A stretch of 64,000 bases of DNA from Streptomyces hygroscopicus. Its GTDB lineage: Bacteria > Actinomycetota > Actinomycetes > Streptomycetales > Streptomycetaceae. This document shows positions 34,823-43,525 of this stretch, piece after piece (the stretch's first letter is position 1; each line of letters starts with the position of its first letter). The notes under the pieces were generated by a model. That model saw only the letters and a list, made by a program, of their open reading frames with translations. It made no database searches and was not told the DNA's origin. Location of the stretch: contig CP018627.1 of assembly GCA_002021875.1 (NCBI GenBank), positions 11,346,001 through 11,410,000 of the forward strand, given 5' to 3'. The translations under genes and the position numbers were made by a program.

Positions 34823-36106
34823 CTATGCACTCAGCGGTCCAGCACCACCATGCTGGAGCGCATCAAGAACATAGCGAAGTTCCTTCAGCTGTTTCCGCTT
34901 CGCTCGGGTTCCATAAGCGTACACGAAGGGCCATTGTGGGCCATTGAACTCTGATGGGGCAAAGCCTAGCTGGCGCACCAACCCCTTCCCAAGCGGATAG
35001 GCGGAGGCAGTCACGGAGAGCAGAAGCATGATATCCGGTACGTTACTGAACGACCCCTGGAGGAAATTCAGGAAAGCTTGGGGATCGGATTGGATATCGT
35101 ATGCAGTACCCACTATACCTATCGTCCCAAACGCAACCTCATCTTTGCGGTGTAGCAATTGCCGCAATATGCCAGAAAAGTTACTAGTGCCCAGTTGATA
35201 ACTTAGCTGCTCTATCAATTTTCCATTCAATTCTTGTGGCTTGTGCCCCCTTAGTGCAATGCACATATTTTTCATCCATGGCATCAATTCTTTTCTCCCC
35301 TGTCCGTGGATGAACCCATCGAGGCTATCGGGATCACTGCGCCGCCGTGCATGGATATCCAATTGCGCTAGAAGCTCGAGAAGCTGGGCAGTCAGCTCAC
35401 CGAGTCCCAAATCCCGGCCGCTGTCCGCGTACGGACCGGACGGCTGCGCCTGAGTACTTGTTCCGTGCAACGGCGGCTCCTCGGCAAGGATGCGCATAAA
35501 GCGACGGTGTATAAATTGAGCCAGGAAAGGGGCATCCACCTCGGCATATGATATCGCCTGTCCATGATTGTAGGCATCACGGAGAATCCTTCGGGCGGCT
35601 ATGGCGGGCTGATCAATGTCTCGAAGTGCCGCCTCTCTTGTGCCGCCGGGGATCGCCTGCCTCCGGCTCTTGTTGCGCAGCACGCTGTGCCAGCGAGCTA
35701 CTTCCTCAGGGTGCTCGCTAAGGTACTGATCGGCCCATTCGTACCCCCGCTCGGGGGAAACGACTGCGACTCTCTGCTCGCTCTTCGGTTTACTCGAATC
35801 CTCGTCGCATATTTCCTTTATTCGCCCGTCGATTCGATTGTCCCAAGCCGTACCGGGCCACCGCTGACTGTTTCGCCAGGTTGGGTCGTACACCCACTCT
35901 TGGCGGCCGAGCACTCGAACATACCCTTCCTCCAGGTATTGCAGGAACGCTTTAGGGGACAATCCCGAAGAATCGGATCTCAAAATGACGCTGGACGGCG
36001 CCCACAGGCAGGGTTGGCTCATCGCAATCATTCTCGGGAGCACTCGGTATCCAGCATCACCATATTGGCTAATGTGGCAAAATGTGGAAAAAGTGTCGGC
36101 AGTCAT
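34823..36106 (-). CDS. Unrecognised 427-aa protein, likely cargo of the recombinase element
   Basis: The minus-strand frame is open for 427 codons in DNA clearly richer in A/T than its neighbours, with codons such as ATA and TTA that are rare in Streptomyces. The product is soluble, with no signal or membrane segment. It contains VYDPTWRNSQRWPGTAWDNR, ALRDIDQPAIAARRILRDAY and PFLAQFIHRRFMRILAEEPP, none of which I can tie to a family. It ends 88 bp from, and converges with, the large recombinase. Atypical composition and position suggest recent transfer as element cargo. Defence or antibiotic functions would be guesses. Confidence 0.6.
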   Translation of the reverse strand: MTADTFSTFCHISQYGDAGYRVLPRMIAMSQPCLWAPSSVILRSDSSGLSPKAFLQYLEEGYVRVLGRQEWVYDPTWRNSQRWPGTAWDNRIDGRIKEICDEDSSKPKSEQRVAVVSPERGYEWADQYLSEHPEEVARWHSVLRNKSRRQAIPGGTREAALRDIDQPAIAARRILRDAYNHGQAISYAEVDAPFLAQFIHRRFMRILAEEPPLHGTSTQAQPSGPYADSGRDLGLGELTAQLLELLAQLDIHARRRSDPDSLDGFIHGQGRKELMPWMKNMCIALRGHKPQELNGKLIEQLSYQLGTSNFSGILRQLLHRKDEVAFGTIGIVGTAYDIQSDPQAFLNFLQGSFSNVPDIMLLLSVTASAYPLGKGLVRQLGFAPSEFNGPQWPFVYAYGTRAKRKQLKELRYVLDALQHGGAGPLSA

Positions 36107-37080
36107 ATTCCGCCCCTCGCCCCCATCTGTCTGATAGCAGTTCCTGACGTGCGACCGGACTGAAGCCCGGCGATAAGTTCTCTGATTACCTCGGTAGTCA
36201 GTCAGACGCTGGGGTCATATTCATCAGTAGACTGAGGTGAGTATTGCGCTCACCCTTGCGTATAAGATCAGACTAAAGCCATGCTCGTTGGTGCGCCACT
36301 GGGCACCTGAAACGATCAGGCGGGCACCCGGAACGCTCGCGACGTTCGGCCTGGATGTCGGCGTTGGGATGTTCAGTAGTGTTGGCCGCAGCCTGCGAGT
36401 GACTGTGCTATTCGATTGATCGCGTTCTTGGCTCGATTATTTCCGCAGGTTGCTGGCAAGTGGTCTACTAAAAAGAGACCGTGCAGGCATAGGGCGCCGC
36501 AGTTTCTCTGGTCGCTGCGACTGAAGGGCCAGACGCTGCTGGTCACCACATAGTGGCCCGGGCGGAGGAGCGGCCAAACCCTATTAGGTCGAAGCATGAT
36601 CGAGGGTGGGTAGCTGCGAAGCGCCCAGTTTCAGATGATGCGAAGCGGCCACAGGGGAGGATCGCAGCGGTCCCCGCCAGTAGTTGCACCATCTCGCCGG
36701 TGCCGGCCGAAGGACAGGCGTGTGCCACGGTCAGACAGCACACATATTCCTAGCAGCGAGATATATGGCCTCACACCGGACCCAACCTGGGTACGCAGTG
36801 CTGTGCTGTTGGTTCAGAGAAGTGACGAGACCGAACGACACGGCTCCGGACCAAACGGGGCAGTGGCCGGGCCTCGGCTCACGATGACCGCTCCCCGGGG
36901 GAGACGTCGCCTCGGCGTGTGCGTGATCCCGTGCGTGAGCACCCGCCCCGAAAGTTCAGCGGCACCACCGCTGGTGTCGCGGCCGTGATGGTGGTCTGCG
37001 GCTACCTGTGACCGAGCGCCGTAGCTGGCGAGTCTGAGCACCGTAGTTGGCAAGCAGGGTCTTGGTGCCGGAGGGTATGG
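36107..37080. other. About 1 kb without convincing genes downstream of the recombinase element
   Basis: Both strands carry only short frames without recognisable products or ribosome-binding sites. Base composition shifts from AT-richer (to about 36.6 kb) back to GC-rich. An imperfect direct repeat CCGTAG.TGGC.AG occurs at about 37018-37053. The right border of the element may lie here, but no clear attachment duplication is visible. Confidence 0.45.
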
Positions 37081-38106
37081 TCAGCCGCGGTAGTGCTCGG
37101 CGAGGGCAGTGAAGGCGGCCTTGGGTTCCCAGGGCATGTCGGGGTAGGTGTTTCCTCGGCGGTTGTCGAGAACTTTTACGATGCCGGGGCTGGCCAGGTC
37201 GAGGTCGTCGCGGGGATCGCCGTCGGGGCGGTGCGGAAAGTTGTCGAGCGCGAAGAGGAATACAAAGGCGCTGTCAACATCTGCGGCGTCGAAGATCTCC
37301 AGCAGCTCGCGCAGGTATGCGGCCTGACCGGACTCGTCGCGAACGTACTCGCCCTTCAAGCGGACCGGCGCGCCGGTGTCCTTGTGGTACTCGAGGACCT
37401 CCAGAACGCGGCCGCCGCTGTCGCCCGCGTCGCGGTAGGCGGCGGTGCCGAACTCGGTGATCGCGACCGGCTTCCCCTGCGCGACGAGAGTTCGGACGCC
37501 CTCGGCGAATTGATCGGCGATCTCGGCCGACCGGTAGAGATCCATGCTCAGGAAGTCGAAGGGTGCCCAGTCGATGCGCTCGAGGGGTATGGCGGCGTAG
37601 GTGATCCTGCCGCCGAATCGCTGGCGGATGAGGGCCACGGCGTTGCCGAGGAAGTCGTTGACCTGTGCGCTGATTCGGCCGACCTGGTCGGCCAGGCGGT
37701 CCCGCTGGTTGAGCAGCAGCGCGAGCCGGTCCTCCTGGGTGTCGCCCGGTAGGAACCCCTTGTTCATCAGGCTCAGTTCGGCGCCGGCGACGAAGACGAC
37801 CTCGGCGCCCCGCTGCCGGAGCCGCTCCGCCCGCTCGGCGCAGTCGGCGAACAGAGACAGCATCTCCTCGGTGGTCAGCTCGAGAGGGTAGGGCGAGAAC
37901 CAGACCTCCAGGCCGAGGTCGGCGGCGTACGTCGCTGCCAGCTCCAGCCGTCCGGGATCGCCGCCGATGACGCGGACCGCGGTGCAGTGCAGGTCGTCCC
38001 GGATGATGCCCAGCTCGCGCTTGACCAAGTCCGGGTCGAAGTGCTCGCGGGAGATCTCTCCGTTGCGGACGAAGCCGGTGTCGTAGCTGATGCCGTTGGC
38101 TCTCAT
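37081..38106 (-). CDS. TIM-barrel (glycosidase-like) protein, often annotated as abortive infection protein
   Basis: A 341-aa soluble protein beginning MRANGISYDTGFVRNGEISR. Alternating strands and helices with motifs TAVRVIGGDPGRLELAA, EVWFSPYPLELTTEEM, VVFVAGAELSLMNKGFLPGD, DFLSMDLYRSAEIADQF and GKPVAITEFGTAAYRD resemble a glycoside hydrolase TIM barrel: Glu in GAELS and Glu in ITEFG sit where clan-A enzymes have acid/base and nucleophile. I recall close homologues in Streptomyces labelled abortive phage infection proteins, without proof known to me. ATG 38106 has GGAGGG upstream. It follows the MarR gene on the same strand. Confidence 0.65.
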   Translation of the reverse strand: MRANGISYDTGFVRNGEISREHFDPDLVKRELGIIRDDLHCTAVRVIGGDPGRLELAATYAADLGLEVWFSPYPLELTTEEMLSLFADCAERAERLRQRGAEVVFVAGAELSLMNKGFLPGDTQEDRLALLLNQRDRLADQVGRISAQVNDFLGNAVALIRQRFGGRITYAAIPLERIDWAPFDFLSMDLYRSAEIADQFAEGVRTLVAQGKPVAITEFGTAAYRDAGDSGGRVLEVLEYHKDTGAPVRLKGEYVRDESGQAAYLRELLEIFDAADVDSAFVFLFALDNFPHRPDGDPRDDLDLASPGIVKVLDNRRGNTYPDMPWEPKAAFTALAEHYRG

Positions 38107-38260
38107 GGCTCTGGTCCCTCCTGTCGGGGTGAGGCGCCAGAGTAGAAGCAAAAAATGCGTCCTCATCGAACGACTTGGCCGTCCGAGCATGCGAGTTGGC
38201 CACTCTTGAATGCTCATTGGGGCAGGGCCTGAAGTGAACCACTGTGGCTGCCCATCGTGT

Positions 38261-38289
38261 GGGGGAGCGGGGGGGCGGGGGAGCGGGGG
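38261..38289 (+). repeat. G-run cluster, possible G-quadruplex
   Basis: Four runs of at least five G in 29 bases (GGGGGAGCGGGGGGGCGGGG then GAGCGGGGG) lie between the MarR stop and the start of the TIM-barrel gene. The plus strand is the template for these genes, so a quadruplex here could impede RNA polymerase. Confidence 0.6.
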
Positions 38290-38322
38290 CGTCGCATTGC
38301 CTAGCGCTCTGACCACATACGT

Positions 38323-38814
38323 TCACCGACTTGGGCAACCCGGCTGTGTCCCGGCGCCGCGTCGGTCGTATCGAGCCTTGGGTTGGAAGTCGGCCACGCG
38401 CTGGAGGGCCGACTTGAATGTGGCGTACTCCCGTTCGCCCAGTGCCTTCGCGCGGTGTTCCTCGATGGTGCGCATGATGCGGGCGGCGGCTTCCATCTGG
38501 AGCAGGCCGCGTTCGGTGGGGTGGATCAGTTTGGCGCGGCGGTCTGTGGGGTCGGGCCTGCGTTCGACGTAACCGAGGTGTTCGAGGTCGTCGATGAGGG
38601 AGCCGATGACCTGCTTGTGCTGTCCGGAGGCGCGGGCGAGTTCGCTGGCACGGATGCCGTCGGGGCGCAAATAGGCCAGGACGGCGCCGGAGCGGGGCCG
38701 GATATCGTCGAAGCCCTGCTCGGCGAGTGCGGTGAACAGCTCGCGCTGAACGGAGAAGAGGACCCTGGCGGCGAGTACGCCGAGGTCCGGTTCCGCGCTC
38801 TGGTTCCCGGTCAA
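38323..38814 (-). CDS. MarR-family transcriptional regulator
   Basis: A 163-aa regulator with the MarR winged helix: DIRPRSGAVLAYLRPDGIRA, SELARASGQHKQVIGSLIDD and LEHLGYVERRPDPTDRRAKL (wing with the DxRxK signature). It is divergent from the isochorismatase-fold hydrolase, and the space between holds an AT-rich dyad (38975-38993) that fits a MarR operator. It probably represses the hydrolase and itself, released by a small phenolic or oxidative signal (inference). Confidence 0.85.
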   Translation of the reverse strand: MTGNQSAEPDLGVLAARVLFSVQRELFTALAEQGFDDIRPRSGAVLAYLRPDGIRASELARASGQHKQVIGSLIDDLEHLGYVERRPDPTDRRAKLIHPTERGLLQMEAAARIMRTIEEHRAKALGEREYATFKSALQRVADFQPKARYDRRGAGTQPGCPSR

Positions 38815-38974
38815 CGCCTCTCCCGTCTCGGCGGTCGTCCGCCATTGCTGTGTGACCAGCGATTTTAGTCGCCACCGATGGGCTCGGGCATCGTCACCTG
38901 GCCTCGGGGGACACGCCCCGTCCGGTCTTTGCGCTCCCCAGGGGCGAGGCGTACCTTGAAGAAGTCAGTAAAAT

Positions 38975-38993
38975 TGACTATCAAGAATAGTGA
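38975..38993. promoter_or_regulatory. MarR-type operator dyad
   Basis: TGACTATCAAGAATAGTGA contains ACTAT and ATAGT arms around a 5-base centre in an AT-rich patch, about 40 bp before the hydrolase ATG and about 160 bp before the divergent MarR gene. Size and symmetry fit a MarR dimer site. Confidence 0.6.
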
Positions 38994-39031
38994 CCAATGG
39001 AGCTGTGAATCAACCCTCGAGGGAGCGGAAG

Positions 39032-39658
39032 ATGAGCGAGCACAGCAAATTCCTGGAGCCGATCACCCGCGAGAACACCGCCGTGGTGCTGCTCGACCAC
39101 CAGGTGGCCCTCCTGTCCGGGGTCCGGGACATTCCACTCGGGGAGCTCAAGCACAACGTGGTGGCGCTGGCACGCGCGGCGACCGTACTGGAGATCCCGC
39201 TGGTCGTTACCACCACCGCGGCCGACAGCATGTGGGGGCCGACCGCCCCTGAGCTGGTCCAGGCGTTGCCGACCGGACAGGAGATCATCGACCGCAGCAC
39301 GGTCAACGCCTGGCACGACGACCGGGTCCGTGAGGCCATCGAGGCCACCGGCCGGAAGAAGCTGATCTTCGCCGGGGTGTCGCTCGAGGTGTGCGCGGCA
39401 CTGCCCGCGATCTCTGCGACGGCCGCCGGATACGACGCATACGTCGCCGTGGACGCTTCCGGCACCTTCAGCCAGGCCAAGCGAGAGGCCGGACTGCTGC
39501 GCATGCAGCAGGCGGGCGTCATCGTCAGTGACTACGCCACTCTCATGGTCGAGGCCCTGGCCGATAACGCCGCGCCCGAATCGGGCGCCCTCTACGCCGC
39601 CCTCGATATGCCGTTCGCCGTCCTGGCAGGCCAGACCTCCGCCGCCTACCAAGCCTAG
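39032..39658 (+). CDS. Isochorismatase-fold cysteine hydrolase (YcaC-like)
   Basis: A 208-aa enzyme of the isochorismatase family. The catalytic triad positions are visible: Asp22 in VVLLDHQ, a Lys in ATGRKKLIFAG, and Cys121 in GVSLEVCAALPA. The absence of an insertion and the EVCAALPA signature fit the YcaC-like group of uncertain substrate. ATG 39032 has GGGAGCGGAAG just upstream. It is divergent from, and probably controlled by, the MarR regulator. Confidence 0.85.
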   Translation: MSEHSKFLEPITRENTAVVLLDHQVALLSGVRDIPLGELKHNVVALARAATVLEIPLVVTTTAADSMWGPTAPELVQALPTGQEIIDRSTVNAWHDDRVREAIEATGRKKLIFAGVSLEVCAALPAISATAAGYDAYVAVDASGTFSQAKREAGLLRMQQAGVIVSDYATLMVEALADNAAPESGALYAALDMPFAVLAGQTSAAYQA

Positions 39659-39719
39659 AGACCCGCCTGGCCGACCTGGTCCTCGGCCGTCGCACCCCTG
39701 GTCGGGCGTGTCGGGGATT

Positions 39720-40025
39720 TTGTGCAAGTTTCTTGGGACCAGGCGGTGTTGAGCCTGTCGAAGCGTTGATCGACTCGATCAGGTTCGTCGAGTAGAGCAC
39801 CTTCACGGGGCGGCCGTACGCCACGATGCACACGTCCTCCACTGCGCGGTTGCGCAGTTCGGACAGCATCGTCATCCAGGTCGTGGCACCCTCGCCCTCC
39901 CGAGCGGATTCTGACCGTGCGTGCCGGCCAGGTGGGAGCGGATGTCCCGCACGCTCGTGCCGCGGGTGTACAGCGACAGGTTTGGCTGGTTGCCCCTGCC
40001 GTGCGCCGTGCGTGCTTGGGCACCA
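39720..40025 (-). pseudogene. IS256-family transposase remnant with deletions
   Basis: Minus-strand fragments in different frames read SLYTRGTSVRDIRSHLAGTHG, then MTMLSELRNRAVEDVCIV and VKVLYSTNLIESINAS. They are the N-terminal, central and C-terminal signature segments of IS256-type transposases with the sequence between them deleted. No ends can be recognised. Confidence 0.65.
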
Positions 40026-40351
40026 GTCGCGGCTCGAACGACCCATTGCGGTCACGGGGAAACGGCCACCGAGCTTGTCCTCGACCGGCTCAGCCGCCCG
40101 GGACACCCCGGCACCCACTACTAGGACGGCGTCATCGTCAGAGTGGCTGGCGCGGAGAGAGGAGTGCGGGCGGCGGCCGCGGGCGATATGAAGAACCGAG
40201 CATGGGCACGGGAGGTGGAGAAGGCCGGTTGCCTGTCTGTGGTCACCTGTGTCTTCGACCGCAGCGCCTTCTGCGGCCGTGCCCCGGCCGTGTCTCCCGC
40301 AGGAGGCGTGCCGGGGGTGTTGGGGGGAGTCGGCGTGGTGTGTCCTGGGGG
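40026..40351. other. Intergenic stretch between IS256 remnant and DUF11 gene
   Basis: About 325 bp with open frames in several directions but no supportable product. Confidence 0.4.
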
Positions 40352-41755
40352 CTACTTCTGGGGGGAGCAGGGGTCGCAGCAGGAGGGGGCGGGTTCGACG
40401 CAGACGGTGACGCTGTCGGTGTTGTTGGTGGTGTCGGGATCCTTTTCGTTGCTGGTGGCGATGGCGGTGTTGTTGATCCGGCCGGCCTTGGTGGCCTTGG
40501 CCCGCAGCACGAGGGTGGCGGTGGCGCCGTCGGCCAGGTCGCCCACGGTCCACTGCCCGGTGGCCGGGTCGTAGCTTCCGGGGGTGCCGTTGGCGGACAG
40601 GAAGGTGAGGCCGTCGGGGAGTTGGTCGGTGACGGTGACGCCGGTGGCCTGGTTCGGGCCGGTGTTGTGGACGGTGATGCGGTAGGTCACGGTCTGGCCG
40701 ACGGTGACGGTGGTCGCGTCGGCTGCCTTCGCCACGGTCAGGTCGGCAGCCGGCTTGACCTCCGTAACCTGTTCGTTGGACGTGGCCGTCAAGGGATCCG
40801 GCGTCTGGCCGAGCCGGTTCTCGTAGGCGGCGGAAGCGGTGTTGCTGATCTGCTTGCCGCCGCTGGCTCGGTCGATGACGGCCCGGTACTCCACCGTCGT
40901 GCCCGGCGGAAGGGACGCGGTGTTGGGCAGGCTGCCGCCCTCCACGCCGGAAGCGCCGTTGCCGAGATGGAAGACGACCTTGTTCGCCTGGGCGTCGTAG
41001 TACGCCTGGTCGTCACCTTTCGCGTCACTCTTGGCTCCGGCGTTCGGGCCGTCGACGATACGCAGGGAACCGGGCAGATACGTCGTGCCCTTGGGGATGG
41101 CGTCGGTCAGGATGAGTTTCTCGGCCCCGCCACCGCCCTCGTTCTTGGCGGTGATGCGGTAGGTGACGGCGTCGCCCACCTCCAGCGGCCCGGCGGGAAT
41201 AGCGGTCTTGGCGAGCGTCACGTAGGGAGCGGTGCCGAAGAAGATGCCGTCCAGGAAGTTGCCGATGCTGCGGTTGCCGCCGGCGGCAGAGACGGAACGG
41301 AAGGCGAAGCGTGTCAGCGTCTGGCCGTCCGGGACGGTGTAGGTGCCTGTGTAGTAACCCCAGGCGGTGTTGCCGTCGGTGAAGCGCCTCTGCTCCACCA
41401 CCGAGCCGGGCGCGCCGATGTCAAGCGCCATGGTGTCCTCGCCCTGGCGCCCACGGTGATACAGCCGCCAGTACAGCTTCGTGCCGGGCGTGGTCGGCAG
41501 GTCCTGGTAGAGCGTGGAGACCTGGTTCGCGTTGAGCTCGGCGAACTGGACGCCCTCAGCCGCCGGCACACCGCTGAAGCCCGACCGCCACAGCTCGATC
41601 ATGTGGTCGGAGGCGCTGGTGAGCCAGCCCGGGACCCGCTTGGCCGCCTGCGTCTGTGAGGCGTCCGGCAGAATCTCCACCCCGGTTACGGCGGGCTCTT
41701 CGAAGCTGCCGTTGGCCAGGGCAACCCGGAGCGGAGCAGCAGGAGGTGTGGTCAT
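40352..41755 (-). CDS. DUF11-repeat protein with N-terminal jelly-roll-like domain, no signal peptide
   Basis: A 467-aa beta-rich protein. Residues about 1-165 (LRVALANGSFEEPAVTGVEI to FLDGIFFGTAPYVTL) look like a DUF642/carbohydrate-binding jelly roll. Two DUF11 modules follow (about 166-310 and 325-450; ADLTVAKAADATTVTVGQTV, TYRITVHNTGPNQATGVTVT). The C-terminus is Cys-rich (CVEPAPSCCDPCSPQK). DUF11 proteins are normally secreted, yet ATG 41755, with GAGGGA upstream, gives no signal peptide and none lies in frame further up. It may be exported by another route or packaged in a particle (inference). Confidence 0.75.
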   Translation of the reverse strand: MTTPPAAPLRVALANGSFEEPAVTGVEILPDASQTQAAKRVPGWLTSASDHMIELWRSGFSGVPAAEGVQFAELNANQVSTLYQDLPTTPGTKLYWRLYHRGRQGEDTMALDIGAPGSVVEQRRFTDGNTAWGYYTGTYTVPDGQTLTRFAFRSVSAAGGNRSIGNFLDGIFFGTAPYVTLAKTAIPAGPLEVGDAVTYRITAKNEGGGGAEKLILTDAIPKGTTYLPGSLRIVDGPNAGAKSDAKGDDQAYYDAQANKVVFHLGNGASGVEGGSLPNTASLPPGTTVEYRAVIDRASGGKQISNTASAAYENRLGQTPDPLTATSNEQVTEVKPAADLTVAKAADATTVTVGQTVTYRITVHNTGPNQATGVTVTDQLPDGLTFLSANGTPGSYDPATGQWTVGDLADGATATLVLRAKATKAGRINNTAIATSNEKDPDTTNNTDSVTVCVEPAPSCCDPCSPQK

Positions 41756-42420
41756 GGTGATGTCCCTCGAGTCGATGCTGCTGGAACGCACCGCTGGGCC
41801 GTGGCGGCGCCGAAACAGTCAGTAGCACAACGCGTTCATGTAAGCACGTAAAGTGATTAGCGAGTGGGTCCGGCCAACCCCGCGCAGCACGTTTGCGCAC
41901 CCCACCCCGGACACCCCCGCCCCGCCGTCCCCACACGCCGCTGGTCGGCACACCCCTCCCACCGCACGTGCCTCCCCACTCTCACCCACCACACCTGTCA
42001 TGGCCGAAAGCGCCCGTCGCACTACCCGCGCTCACCCCCGCGCAGGGTGAATCAGCCACTAGCGAAGTTGACGCTCCCGGCCTTCCGATCACGACCCACC
42101 TCGGCGAGTGTGGCGCCGACCGTGACCGTGCTGACGTGGCGCTGCTGCCGGATCCACCGGGTGTCGACTGCGCTTCGAGGGGGGCGCGCAGCTCCCCATG
42201 GCGTCGCGCGTCGGCATCCCGTGGACGGTGGTGGCCCCGGACCGATGCCGCTCTCCCTGTCGAGGAATGCCGTGGCGGCACGGTTTTGACTGTCGACCGT
42301 CGGCGCTCGAGTGCCGGCAGGACCCGGTTCCGTATCGACGCGCGCCAGGTCCGGACCAGTGGAATTCCGATCGCTTTCGCTCTGACGCACCATCCGGCGA
42401 CGAGGCAATCAGGTGGCACG
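41756..42420. other. Gene-less region between divergent DUF11 and LanKC-like genes
   Basis: About 665 bp. An open frame continues upstream of 42421 on the plus strand, but its translation is low-complexity and unlike any family. No clear promoter or dyad stands out. Confidence 0.45.
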
Positions 42421-43053
42421 ATGGACTACTTGCCTTATGTGCAAGCGCACCGGGACTTCTACCGCCCGTTGGAAGAGGCCGATGATATCGGGACCGTCTA
42501 CCGAGCAAGCGTGGTCCCGGACGACTGGAGGCGGAACCAGTCGGGAATCTGGGCCATGCACAGGCCGCCGGGCGCGCCGACGGTGACCCATGGCTGGAAG
42601 GTCCATGTATCCGCGTCCTACAAGCGGGCTCAAGACGTGCTCGACGCCGCCGCGGCCATGTGTGTGGAGCGGGAAGTGCCGCTCAAGCACTTACGCTCGT
42701 CGCCGTTCTTCATCATGCTTCACCACAAGCAGGCCTACCGTCCACAGAGCGGGAAGTTCATCGCCGCCTACCCACCCGACGAGGCCGCCGCCAGGAAGCT
42801 GATGGAGGCGCTGGCCCGCGCCACGTCCGGCGAGGAGGGACCCTACATCCTCGGTGACCGGCGGTGGCGGGAATCCCGGGTGGTGTCCTATCGCTACGGC
42901 GCCGCCCCGCACCTCGACGACCCGTACAGCGCGCGCGTCATCGGGCGGACGATCGACAAGGCCTTACGGGAGCTCTACAACCCCGCCCAGCGCGACGTCA
43001 TCCGCCGCACACGGCACCTGCTGCGCACCCCACCGCAGAACGATCAGGTCTGA
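42421..43053 (+). CDS. Stand-alone class III lanthipeptide synthetase (LanKC) N-terminal domain-like protein
   Basis: A 210-aa protein whose sequence follows the N-terminal lyase region of RamC/LanKC enzymes: VVPDDWRRNQSGIWAMHRPP, HGWKVHVSASYKRAQDVLDA, REVPLKHLRSS, QSGKFIAAYPPDEAAARKLM and GPYILGDRRWRESRVVSYRYG. Full LanKC proteins (about 850 aa) continue into kinase and cyclase domains; here an unrelated 40-residue tail ends the protein. AGGTGG precedes the ATG. The protein may act in trans with separate kinase/cyclase partners, as in split systems, or be a truncated relic. No precursor peptide gene is evident. Confidence 0.7.
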   Translation: MDYLPYVQAHRDFYRPLEEADDIGTVYRASVVPDDWRRNQSGIWAMHRPPGAPTVTHGWKVHVSASYKRAQDVLDAAAAMCVEREVPLKHLRSSPFFIMLHHKQAYRPQSGKFIAAYPPDEAAARKLMEALARATSGEEGPYILGDRRWRESRVVSYRYGAAPHLDDPYSARVIGRTIDKALRELYNPAQRDVIRRTRHLLRTPPQNDQV

Positions 43054-43170
43054 CCTCACCGCCCGAGCCGACCCCGCAACGCGCATGAGCCCGGGAAGTG
43101 GGCTTACGGTGGAAGAGCCATCGCGCGGATCTCCGTCATAGCCGACGAGCGGATTGAACGGATCGAAGCA

Positions 43171-43500
43171 ATGTCCGAAGCGACCAGGACAGCCCCTCGC
43201 ACCAGCGCATCCTCCCGGGGACAGGCATCGGCTCCGGCCGCGAGGAGACGATCCCGCGGTCCCCGCGCCGCGGCCGAGATCGTGTCCGCGCGCCATTCGG
43301 TGACCGTCCAGATCGATGGGCGGCGGGTGGAACTGCCGTCGCGGGAGCAGCTCTGCTTCCTCGCCGGGCTCGGCGTCATGGCCGCCATCGGGATCATCGA
43401 ATGGCCGGTGGCGGCGGCCATAGCGGTCGGGCACGGGCTGGCCCACAGCCAGCACGGGAAGGCGCTGCGCGAGTTCGGAGAGGCGCTGGAAGAGGCATGA
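43171..43500 (+). CDS. Small hypothetical membrane protein
   Basis: A 109-aa protein with a Ser/Ala/Arg-rich N-terminus, a segment VTVQIDGRRVELPSREQLCF, then one hydrophobic stretch (FLAGLGVMAAIGIIEWPVAA, about 64-83) and a charged tail. I recall similar small Streptomyces proteins of unknown role. GAAGCAATG gives a weak RBS. No function proposed. Confidence 0.6.
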   Translation: MSEATRTAPRTSASSRGQASAPAARRRSRGPRAAAEIVSARHSVTVQIDGRRVELPSREQLCFLAGLGVMAAIGIIEWPVAAAIAVGHGLAHSQHGKALREFGEALEEA

Positions 43501-43525
43501 CGGAGTACCCGCCGGACTACCCGCG

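Noticed and set aside
34196..34954. Plus-strand frame after and within the large recombinase, considered as a TnpC-like third protein
   Set aside because: It overlaps the recombinase in another frame, is Pro/Ser/Thr-rich and shows no resemblance to small transposition helpers.
39917..41659. Plus-strand frame of 580 codons across the DUF11 gene
   Set aside because: Gly/Val-rich shadow of the minus-strand DUF11 repeats, with no recognisable domain.
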